Below are positions 54,603-64,000 of a stretch of 64,000 bases of DNA, piece by piece; position 1 is the stretch's first letter; every line of letters begins with the position of its first letter. The stretch is taken from positions 1-64,000 of the forward strand of contig JASAND010021314.1 of NCBI GenBank assembly GCA_030248195.1, written 5' to 3'. The notes beneath the pieces are model-generated. The model had not been told where the DNA came from. It saw only the letters and a program-made list of their open reading frames with translations, and did not search any database. This DNA comes from Trissonchulus latispiculum (lineage: Eukaryota; Nematoda; Enoplea; Enoplida; Ironidae). The translations under genes were made by a program, and so were the position numbers.

Positions 54603-55541
54603 ATGGAAATTAACTCGACTGTAGATAATTCAACGATTGGAAATAGCTGCATTGGCTCTCAAATTTCAAGAACCATGTCCGGAGTCTTATTTTTGTTGGT
54701 AACTTTGATTCATTTATTGCTATACTGCCCATGCTTATTTCACATTCATTCGCTATGCAAAAAGCATAACGCTTTCATCATTTTGTTGGCTATGTCAGTT
54801 GGTGATGTCTTGAATCTTTTGACATTCCTAACAACAAACGCTATGTTCACCATGTTTTACCACGTTCCAATATCCCGCATTACAATGCTCGTAGTGAACG
54901 CCATAAACATACCGCTCTATTATTTTCAACCAGTGATGGCGTTTAATAGATTTCTGGCAGTTTCTGTTCCTACTATCTACAAACAGTATGGTACGAAAAA
55001 TGTGTATATTGTAATAGTATGTATAGTTTATGTTGTCGGCTTTGTTCACAGTTTTGCATTAACCAGATTTGACTATTTTGAGTTTACATTTGATTACAAT
55101 GCTTGTGCATTCACTTATTCAGCTGATGTTCTTCAAGTGCCTGAGTTCTATTTAACAGTGCTGCATTGGACAGTGTTAGACCTCGGCGTAATTGTTGCAT
55201 CCGTTTTCCTATATCTATGTATTGGATTTGTTCGTAAGTGCGGAACGGTCAATCAAAATTCAAAACTGGATAATTTCGAACTAAAACTAATTTTTATTTG
55301 TATATTAAATAGTAGTTTTCTTGTAGGAGTCGTGATTGCTGTAAATATTGCTCCCATCTTAATTCAGAATAATGTCGTAATAGCAGGCAATTTGTTTGCT
55401 GCTCTGAACAGTTGCGTAAACCCGTATATTTACTTTTGTATTCTGAAGGAACTGCGACATTCCGTCTTAACAACTATTCAACGTAGTGTGACACTGCCGT
55501 CAACCAAAGTGTCCAACACTTCTCGCACAATGCAAAATTAA
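54603..55541 (+). CDS. Seven-transmembrane receptor 3, rhodopsin-like
   Basis: 312 residues, ATG-started, intronless. N-terminal sequons (NST, NST, with NSC atypical) and seven hydrophobic segments. TM2 has SVGDVLNLL; TM3 ends FNRFLAV in place of DRY; TM7 has NSCVNPYIYF (NPxxY); the tail is short. It is not a close relative of receptors 1 and 2. An AATAAA overlaps the stop codon, so the 3' UTR may be very short unless a later signal is used. Probable divergent chemosensory or peptide receptor; ligand unknown. Confidence 0.85.
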   Translation: MEINSTVDNSTIGNSCIGSQISRTMSGVLFLLVTLIHLLLYCPCLFHIHSLCKKHNAFIILLAMSVGDVLNLLTFLTTNAMFTMFYHVPISRITMLVVNAINIPLYYFQPVMAFNRFLAVSVPTIYKQYGTKNVYIVIVCIVYVVGFVHSFALTRFDYFEFTFDYNACAFTYSADVLQVPEFYLTVLHWTVLDLGVIVASVFLYLCIGFVRKCGTVNQNSKLDNFELKLIFICILNSSFLVGVVIAVNIAPILIQNNVVIAGNLFAALNSCVNPYIYFCILKELRHSVLTTIQRSVTLPSTKVSNTSRTMQN

Positions 55542-58215
55542 TAAAACTGATTGACCCATTTTTTATGTCATTGCATTTGTTAATGGTTGAAACTAATTAG
55601 GTATCAATCTTCACGTTTACCAGGTTACTTAGAACTGCTCAAAGCGCAATCACATCTCAGGGGTGTGATTTCTGCAATAAGCCGTTTGATGTACCCGAGT
55701 TAAAACTTTGGGTCAAGTCACCTTACGTTTCTGTGCAACCAAACGACTGACAAACGACCTTTAGAATATTAGTTTTTGTGTAATGTGGTAATAGCGGCCG
55801 CGGTATTACCCCCTTTTTCAAGCATTCCTAATTTCTTCTTTCGCGATTCTTCCCAAAACTTCCAAAAAATCCCTAAAATTCAACAAAAAATTGTTAAAAA
55901 TGTTGGTGTTTGGATTATTGTTGGGTAGCCCGATAATTGTGCTTAAATTTGTGTAAATTTTATAAATTCGCACCATCAGTTGGGAATTTTTCTTTGAAGC
56001 GAACGGCTGCGATTTTTCAACAGGGGGTCCCCCCATTTTCATTCTCCGTGCTTGAGTATAGTATCAAATCTGTTCCAACTAATTTAATCCTTTCTAATTT
56101 CTAGTCCCAATATGAACTTCTAACTCTTTGTATTTTCACTTAAAGTTCCTAACTCAGCCCCTCTCTCTTGTTCTAATTTTCTGTGGAGTCGCCCGGCACC
56201 CCCAATCAATTTTACTCCCGAATTTTGGTGCGTTCTCCAGTCCACCAATTTCTTATTTTCCTATTATTGTATCCCTCTCCTTTCCACATTGTTGTTCAGT
56301 GGGTCGCCCGCTGCTTGTGGTTTGTTATTTAACAGTGGATCGCCATTGTATTTGTCCTGTAAGTTTCCTATCGCCGGATGTGTCTTTTGTATTTTCCATT
56401 AAATCCATTGGTTGTCAATTTTTATTAATTTTTGAATTTTATGCATACTGCCTTTCTAGCTAGACAGGATTCCGGGTCTGGCACAGTTTGCTCTTATTAG
56501 AGTCTAATAACTAGTAAAAAGCAAGGATGGGCCCTAAACTTATTTACTTTGATATGTTGGCTAAGGATGGGCGAAAAAGTAGCTTGCTCCGACGATGTTG
56601 TGCCAACGCGTCCGTAGCCTCCCTAATCCGTTTAATCCGGCAATAAAGAATTAGAGATTAAAACCTTTAATCCTGCAGGATATTAATCCGTTGGGTAAAA
56701 TTAGTCCGGAATTATTTCTTTATTACTGGGATTAAGTTAACTAGGAACAGTTAATGGAGCTTGCACGATCTAAATTTGCCGGATTCACCATAGCTTTTTG
56801 TGGGTATACTTTCAATTAATGATTTTAATTGAATTGACTGCTAAAATTCACTTCCGATCCGATCCGCCAATTGGCCGTTGATTCGATTCCAGCCCCTGAT
56901 CGATCCGATCCGATAAATGTAATAATTAGTTTAAGAATCATGAAAAACTTGTTTGATTTTCACTGATTCTGCCCGTCTTTACAATATTGTCACATGCATC
57001 CTGCACAGAGTTCAAATTTTGAGTAATTTGGTTCAGTATTTAATGAGTAACGAGCTATTAATTGTACCAATTAGAAGTGGTGAAAACGACGGCGCCGCAG
57101 CGGAAACGGATAGTTTACACCTAAGCTTCCTTACTATGGAGCTTGATTCGGTTGTACACAAAAGGTTTGATAACTGATGTAAACAAATAATGGCTTATAG
57201 TGCTTAGAAGGGAAATCTGCCTTAGAGCTTTATTAGTGATTTTAAGCGGTAGCACCGTTTTTGAAAGCCTTGACCCCGCTAAACATATAACATCAGATCT
57301 GAATCTGACGCCTTTCCTGACTGTGGTCCAACAAGCAAAAATGTTTTATAACTTACCTTTATAACTTAAATGTAGTTATGTGCGCATAGTGCAAGGCGCC
57401 GTTTCATTTTTAGATCATTGTATGAAACTGCGCCTATAACTATCGCAAACAGGAACGGACAATCGATACTACTGAAGCACATTGTTCACATTCTCTGCAG
57501 CTATGACTACTTAGATTCTCAATGAACAAAGTCAAGGAGGATTGAATCTCGAGTGTTTGCAAGCAAAAATAAGCTGGCAAAATCAATGGACAATTTAAAG
57601 TAAACCGTTTTCCTATTCTGCGCGCACCGTCCTTCAGCTGAAAGTGTAGCAAAGCTATCACCGGCATCTAGCTCTTCAGAAATCTCCATAGTTTCGGCTC
57701 GGATTGTTCCTTAAGGCAAGAAACTACCGCAAGTCCTGCAAACAACATCCCTTAATTTATTTCTTTCCGAACCTAATTCTGACCTTGTTGTTATGCTCCT
57801 TGTATTTTTGATAGACTAAAATAAAGTTCTGCGTAAGTCATGTGCGCATCTCTTCTCGTAAGTCATCTCTCAACCAGTTGTAATCACCCTTTAGTCCAAA
57901 AGAGAATTTTGTATAATTTGGTGAACTCACCAGTTAACGTTACACATCCGGGTTGATGAGCACCATCAGGATTATCCACGAAATGGATCTTGTTATAAAC
58001 ATAATTGCAATTGTTTAAAATAGTCAATAGTAATAAATAACTTTACGTTAGTAAATCAGGGATAGGGCCACCCGACCCTACCCGTTTAGTATATAAAGGT
58101 AAATAAATACATTGGACTTGGGGCCCCTGCCTAAAATATACATAAATTGTTTTCCTTAGATTTAGGGGTAGGACTTAGCTGGGGCGGGGTGCTCGACATT
58201 AACTGTAGTATAGAA
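55542..58215. other. Gene-poor stretch
   Basis: No supported gene. A pyrimidine-rich tract lies at 56100-56470, and TAATCCGTTTAATCCG repeat units at 56625-56720. A 35-codon open tail (SGENDGAAAETDSL..., about 57074-57177) after a weak acceptor is the only coding-like piece; low support. Confidence 0.35.
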
Positions 58216-58719
58216 TTAGTTCACCGATACTTTGCCCCACGTGTCCCCACCAACAACCAGCGGTCTCTTGTCTAGACAAACGAGGGGAACGCTGGCAGCT
58301 AAGTGGGTGAGACCTGTGCCAAAAACAAATAAAGTCCTTTAATGTAGTATGGATCAGTTGAACGAAAATTCTAAAACAAAATAATGTAAGGTTAACATAT
58401 AAACAAAACGATAGAGGGAGTAAAATCAAAGATATAAGTAATAAATGTGAAAAGTAGAACAAATCATAGAACGCGTCTATACCGCATGATTAGTGTTAAG
58501 ACTGATACAGACAACTGTTAAGGCACCACGCATTACCATTTCCTAGAAATTATGCGCAATAAGTGAAATTTGCAACTCACGAAATATGATTCGACAGCTT
58601 CTACTAACGTACAATCTTCCGGGACAACAAGACAACAACAACTGGCTACCAGCCACACAGATAAATGACGCAAACCAACGTTTTATTCGCAAGAAACTTA
58701 ATTTGCATATCCTTGCCAT
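58216..58719 (-). CDS. Candidate two-exon gene, small protein
   Basis: Exon 58719-58581 starts with ATG and ends at a strong donor (TTTC|gtgagt). Exon 58313-58216 starts after a strong acceptor (tttgtttttggcacag) and runs to a stop. Phases agree, giving 78 residues; the intron is 267 bp. The second exon reads PLVVGGDTWGKVSV, similar in style to the end of a beta-propeller repeat, so this could be the C terminus of a larger WD-type protein whose earlier exons are not seen. No family assigned. Confidence 0.35.
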
Positions 58720-59263
58720 CTTCAATAATTACATGCCGATCTAATTTGCATATTCAGCTCAACTAAAAATTCCCTATAAGCCACGCCCTATGCGAAACAT
58801 AGGACTACAAAATGAAACTCTGCCATGAAAACAATACTTCCACCAATTTCCGTATTAATGATTCAGTCTCCTCCAGACGGAACAATAAATTGCCAAGAGA
58901 AGGAACAAAAAAATGTCGGAAATGTGAAACTGCAATTCCCTAGTGCCAAGCTTACCAAAAATAAATTCATCAAAATTGAAGCTAAAATATTTTTGGTCAA
59001 TGTCTACACATTGCTTACAGTTCGACGTTGACGTGTCACACGAGCCCTTCTCTTCCCCCTATCGAAAAAGATCAGGTCAGAATTACTTATTAAGGAAAGA
59101 ACGTATAATCGAAGTTTTTCAGAAATTAAATACAAAACAGGGTTTACCCATTATACAAAGATTCCGTCTCCGGCGTAATAGAAAGCTTTACTAGTGACTA
59201 AAAATGACTGTTGTTTCCACCAAAACTTTTAATACTGGTAGCAAGTAGATTAAATGCAGTAAT

Positions 59264-59545
59264 AGAGCATCCAGCTCAATATGGAAGTTGATACAAATCT
59301 GCAATGCGAATTGTAAAGATAAAATCTGCAGGGATGGTCTTAACAAAGCTTTTTGCGATAGCAGAAGGTGCAATAGGGCTTGTGGCTTTTGTGTACTGTG
59401 TGGGTGCCACGAAATAACTTTGACCTTTCACGGCTCATTGCACTCAATTAAGACATGTCCGCTCACAGTTGTTGATGGAACTATAGGCTGCCTAGATACA
59501 AATTGTCATGGTCACACAGATTTATTTCAATTTGTTTGTAAGTAA
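59264..59545 (+). CDS. Weak candidate cysteine-rich exon
   Basis: An open frame without an early ATG contains C-x3-C-x4-C-x8-C-x4-C-x3-CGxC and then CGC. The tail CNRACGFC resembles the last cysteines of ShK-type domains, but the overall spacing is not a clean match. No signal peptide is visible and no clear splice sites bound it. It may be chance. Confidence 0.2.
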   Translation, partial: RASSSIWKLIQICNANCKDKICRDGLNKAFCDSRRCNRACGFCVLCGCHEITLTFHGSLHSIKTCPLTVVDGTIGCLDTNCHGHTDLFQFVCK

Positions 59546-59567
59546 GAAGGTAGGTAAGAAAGTGGTT

Positions 59568-60568
59568 ACCGGACAACTGCCCTGCTAACAACTTCCCCAC
59601 TGGACAATTGCCCCATTGGTCAACTGCCCAACTGGACAATTTTCCCACAGGAGAACGCCTCACAGAATCTTAGTTTCAGATTGTGATGTACATTTTCACG
59701 TGTTCTTTTCAATTTTCACTGAGTTGCAGCTACTCTTTATGAATTTATACTTCAATTTTATTTTACTCCTAATTTTACTTAAATTCTTATTTAATTTAAT
59801 GTAACTTTAATTCACCTGATAAGTCAGCCTGAGAAGCTGTCTCAAAATTATAATCAAGTAATACAGTTTATTGAAAATTTTCTGTTTTCAACAAAAACGC
59901 GATTTCTTAACATAAAGTCGCATTATAATCTATAATTTAATTGAATAGTTTTTGTTTTTTAATTTTCAATCATCACCAAAATAGAACTATGAAAGTAAAC
60001 TATGATACCATATTACAAAATATTGAAGGACCAATTTTTGAATTGCAAGTTGACAAAACAAAGATTTACAAGAATTTAGATTTGGCAAACGGTCGAAAAT
60101 GATTCGGAAGATATCTTTGCTACATTTCATGCTTACCCAGAAAACTTCGTTAACTTATTGATTGTTTAAATTTTCCTCCTAACAAGCTACGAAAGTCTAT
60201 GCCATCAAGTAAGGGGAAGTTAGTTTAGTTTGCTCCAAATATAAAGGCTTTAAGAACTCGTATTTCTGTTGAAAATAGAAAGGTTTCAATAAATCGCATT
60301 ATTTGATTTTAGTTGAGACAGTTTCTTAGGTTGACTTATCAGGTGCATTAACGTTAAATTAAATTAAGTAAAAGTAGGATTAAAAGAAATTTAGGTCTAA
60401 ATTAATAGAGTAGCTGCAGCTTAATGAAAATTGTCGAATACAAGTAAAAATGAAAACCAGAATCTGAATATAAAATTCTCTAGGGAAGTTGTCCAGGGGG
60501 ACAGTTGGCCAGTGGGGAAGTTGTCCAGTGGGACAAATGTCCGTGGGGCAGTTGTCAGTGGGACAGTT
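59568..60568. mobile_element. Palindromic element with GGACAACTG-type terminal arrays
   Basis: The left end has five or so units of GGACAACTGCCC / GGACAATTGCCCC; the right end has their complements (GGGACAGTTG, GGGGAAGTTGTCC). Inside, inverted arms are visible at about 59725-59890 (CACCTGATAAGTCAGCCTGA) and 60255-60420 (TAGGTTGACTTATCAGGTG). The core is AT-rich. No ORF of note and no certain target duplication. Confidence 0.7.
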
Positions 60569-62614
60569 GTTGGATTAAATCTGATATGAATTGAATTAAA
60601 GAATTTGCGGATTAAATAGTTTGTTTTTGCGACTGCGTAAAAATAGCACAAGAAATACCTGATTACATGATTTCTGCAAAAATGCAAGTTTTTAACACCA
60701 AAATATGAAAGTATGCTACATCTCAGGTAAATCTAGAACAACCCCAACTCTACATCAACAGCAATGAAAGAAAGTTTTTCCAAATTTCATTTTGACTTGG
60801 GCAGTCAAAAACAATACGTGCCCAAAATTAATCAAGCTACTTAAACTAGCTTCAAAGCTTAAAAACTCTATTTAGGCAATAATTTAGCTGTCGCTTAGCA
60901 CCGAAATTATAGCATATGTTTCATACATTTTGGCGGTCTGGAAAAGAAAAACTTCTTTGCCAACTACGGACACTGCATCGTAACATTTGGTATTCTGTGG
61001 CAACGAAATGTAAATAAATTTCTGTGACCCCGGATTAACGTTCTGTGCAAAGCAGCCTATTGGCCTCCAAGCAACTAAAAAACGGACTTTCCGTAATTAA
61101 AATAAACCTTCGCTAGTATTCAGCCGCAATTTTACGTAGGCAAGCACCAATCACCGGGAAGGAAAAATGTCCTTTATAGAAGCCTGCTTGTTAATCCTTG
61201 ATGTGACCATTTTGTCCAGCCATTTTTGCTTACCCCTTGAAGTTTTTATTACCCCATGGGGTAGCGCAGAGCTGGTACCTTGTCTGAGCAGGGAAGGGTA
61301 CCGTAGGTCCGTCTTAAGATATGGTAACGGCTTTGTCTACGAAAAATCTAAACTTCTGCATTTACGTTATTCTTTGCTGCAGTTTTAGATCATTCTCTTC
61401 TTTGCCATTGACAAAATCAACCTGACATTTCGAAGATTACATGTGGATCTCAATGAAGCTGACATGAAGACTAAATGTGGATACCCTTAAAGCTGACCCG
61501 AAGACTAAATGTGGATCTTAATAATGCTAACCTTTGCAGTACCCTTCAAAATAGGCCTTGTTCCCAGAGAAATAAATTATGGCAACTGAAATGTTATTCA
61601 CTAGCTTTAAATTTCTCCATCTTCCAACTTTTAACCATGTTTTCTTGAAATGTATAATGCTCAAGCCGTCTTGCAAAATCTAAACTAAAAATAATGTCTT
61701 CTCTTTGTCAGCAGTTCGCATTTTGCTTGATTCATCAATGAACACAGAATGGCTTGACCTAGTATACACGACGAGAAAAAATCAGATAATCTATCCCGAT
61801 AGTGTTTTCCGTTTGGAATTCCGTATTTTTATCAACAAAATTTGAAGTGCATCCTGCTAGAAAATTTATTTGCATTAACGGTTTACTTTTTGGTGCATTT
61901 TAATGTAAAACGGGCTCTTTACAAGAAAATGCATTTATTTTTCATTTCTTCAGCCAAATTGGAAGTAGTTCGTTAACGTAGAATTGTAGGGTCAGAGTGA
62001 ATCGTTTGAATATGTACCTTAGTACTATCTTGTATGGTTTTACCCGGAGTACAAAATAGATACCACCGTGTCGCCCAAGTATTAATTTGAGAGGGATCAG
62101 CTGTTAGCAAATAAAGCATAATATCTGAGCTGACAATAGAGAGTAGTGGCATGCCTATTTTTATTCATTTTTGGTATTACATAACATCTCACTAATTTCC
62201 TGAAACCATACATTTTGCTTTCTTTCTGAAACTGATTTAATTTTGATTCCACCTGGATGATTGCTTCATAGATATCAATACATATGCTGTTTTGAAGCAC
62301 TATTCTTTATACCCTATATTTATGATACAAAGTTAGCTCCTTTTTAGCCGGATGGTGCTCAGAACTTCCAAAACTCAGTAGAAGCTTACAATGTTTCATA
62401 TGTACAATTTTTATATATAGGATATTGACTTTATTATTATCTCGGCTAAACTCGAGATAGCTATTATAGTAGTTTCTGGATCAAAATGAGTAGAGTATCT
62501 TCAACGCTAAATCTTAGCACAAAGCTCAGCACTGCTCCCACTGGCAATGCAGGTTTAGCACACAGGGGGTGCTAACTTCAATTTTTTAATAAAAAGAAAA
62601 TTTTAGATGTTAGT
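60569..62614. other. No gene seen
   Basis: AT-rich. Short ORFs lack motifs. No repeat recognised except a weak MITE-end-like GAGTACAAAATAGA at 62048. Confidence 0.4.
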
Positions 62615-62797
62615 TTAGATGTATTCAGCAGGAGGAGGCATTGATTCATTGCCATACTTACTTTTCTTAGAATACTCTTTCAAGTTTCGCGCTTCGCGCG
62701 CCTTGCCTCTCTGTGTGGGTCCTTCATTTTGCCTTGCGTGGGTGCGTCGGAACGGTGTAGGCTTGGTGTAGGCATTGCCCATGCGAGCTTTCAACAT
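62615..62797 (-). CDS. Small basic protein or C-terminal exon, unknown
   Basis: 60 codons from an ATG in strong context (caccATG). The composition is very polar and basic: RRTHARQNEGPTQRGKAREA, then YSKKSK, and a PPPAEYI end. It looks like a real protein tail, for example of a nucleic-acid-binding protein, but I do not recognise it. The frame is open for only nine codons upstream of the ATG, so it may be an exon of a larger gene to the right. Confidence 0.35.
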   Translation of the reverse strand: MLKARMGNAYTKPTPFRRTHARQNEGPTQRGKAREARNLKEYSKKSKYGNESMPPPAEYI

Positions 62798-63186
62798 GGT
62801 GCCCTTTGGTTGGAATAAAACGTTTCAACAATTTGACGTGTTTGATATGCAAATTAGGCTCAATTACGTGATGTCAGTTTTGTTAGCGGTGCCCTGAGAA
62901 AGCACCACCATCGGAGGACAGTACTTTCTATTATTAACCAAAATGCAAAAACAAACGTCAAGCCATTCTAAAATTCTTTTATGGCTCACGTTACAGTTTT
63001 TTATTGAAATTTCAGCTGAGAAAAGCTAAACTTAATTATTATGATACGCCTTTGACTTTACGGCTCCGAAACCATAAATCGGAACCTAGCTAATACCCAG
63101 AAACATGCATATTGCGTAAACATGAAACTAACTAATAAACATTTTGAAACTAAGTCCAAATAATTGCTGTGATGTGTAAGGATCAT

Positions 63187-63506
63187 TCAGGATAACCGGC
63201 ATATCTTATCAGTGTTGCTCCCCTTATCGTCACTTTGTTCATTACTTGAAGCTTTAGTTTCAGCAGCTTGCTGTTCTTTAACTGCAGCATTTTGACGACG
63301 TAAAGCAGCATTTTCGTCTTACAGCTTACTTAATGTGGCGATTCCTTTTAGAGACATCAACTTTGAATCATTAATTAAACATTCATTATTTGGAGTTAAG
63401 AAGCTTTTCCTACAGAATGTAGCTCTACAGTCTCTCTTTCTAAGGAATTGAATTAAGCAAATTGTGGTTTTGAAATGAGTTTTGACGCTTTTCTTTTAGC
63501 GCTTTA
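63187..63506 (-). pseudogene. Coding remnant with one internal stop, coiled-coil-like end
   Basis: The minus strand is open for about 106 codons apart from one TAA near 63321. The part after the stop reads DENAALRRQNAAVKEQQAAE followed by a polar Ser/Asp-rich tail to a stop at 63187. The heptad-like LSKL(stop)DENAALRRQNA suggests a leucine-zipper-type helix broken by a mutation, or an exon starting just after the stop. No family assigned. Confidence 0.3.
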
Positions 63507-64000
63507 CTGCATCTGCACTTCTATACTCGACAGTACAACTCAGCATGCTTAAAAAGAAGGGGAAAAATTATATTGTGGAACCTTGGGTTTCATAAAATGT
63601 TGTTCTTGCCACACTAATCAGTATTGTTTTTAGAGATGCAGGACCAACAATACTTCGATTAAATGCGTCAATGAACTAGGGTGCTTTACACGAAAGCAGA
63701 GCATACAAGCACGTACATATCATGGTTGCGCGCTTAGATCTCTGAACAATAACTCTGGTAACTGTTCTATATTTGTACTTAGTCAAAGCGATTACAGTAA
63801 GTCAGGGCCGCTCAGAGTAGGTATTGCTGTCCGCATGGTGGGTTTGACATAACACTGCTCCTACTCAAACATACCCTATTCCTATAAGAATCAGTTTTTT
63901 GTTTTTTGTTTGTTTTTTCCTATAAATAAAATTCCTACAAAATAAAAATAACTATTTCTCTGCCAGAGTGACTCTAATTTGGAACCAATTCATGAATCAA
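63507..64000. other. No feature seen
   Basis: AT-rich end of the window. Confidence 0.4.

Noticed and set aside
56128..56463. 111-codon hydrophobic ORF
   Set aside because: It arises from a pyrimidine-rich tract; no start context, motif or splice support.

Overview
The window is animal nuclear DNA from an invertebrate. It is AT-rich, with sparse genes, GT-AG introns, tRNA-derived SINEs, non-autonomous DNA transposons, foldback elements and microsatellites. The species cannot be fixed from the sequence. The intronless seven-helix receptors resemble divergent rhodopsin-like chemoreceptors, but this does not identify the phylum.

Layout. 0-5.3 kb holds a 1306-residue protein-primed-type family B DNA polymerase of the Polinton/Maverick or adintovirus-like class, flanked by two small minus-strand genes for membrane or secreted proteins. 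5.9-7.8 kb holds the last three exons of a minus-strand gene for a C-terminally anchored membrane protein; more exons may lie near 10-11 kb. 11.5-13 kb is a hAT-type non-autonomous element. 14-18 kb has two tandem intronless receptors. From 17.4 to 20.15 kb (end of receptor 2, a 70-residue ORF, a foldback element and a cysteine-rich secreted protein gene) the DNA was duplicated to 27.1-30.9 kb. The second copy starts inside the receptor, leaving a fragment with only TM6-TM7. Between the copies lie a 350-bp CA microsatellite, a decayed BEL/Pao retrotransposon end, and a locus at 23.3-26.7 kb encoding two related proteins of a family I do not recognise.

31-45 kb is almost gene-free and dominated by repeats: a second and third hAT-type element with 8-bp target duplications, a foldback element with arms of about 320 bp, and several SINE and MITE copies. 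45.5-51 kb carries a complete nine-exon SH2B/Lnk adaptor gene (dimerisation, PH and SH2 domains and a C-terminal tyrosine motif), reconstructed here with all splice phases consistent; four introns carry tRNA-like insertions. 52.8-54.2 kb is another foldback element plus a second copy of a 0.9-kb repeat. 54.6-55.5 kb is a third receptor. The last 8 kb has only short, uncertain coding pieces and a 1-kb palindromic element.

The best candidate for something undescribed is the 23.3-26.7 kb locus. Its two adjacent proteins share a CxxCFW...PAK...CPNxxC domain with conserved spacing, together with unusual composition and many splice-site motifs. The three hAT-type elements with unrelated GC-rich subterminal arrays are the clearest structural observation.
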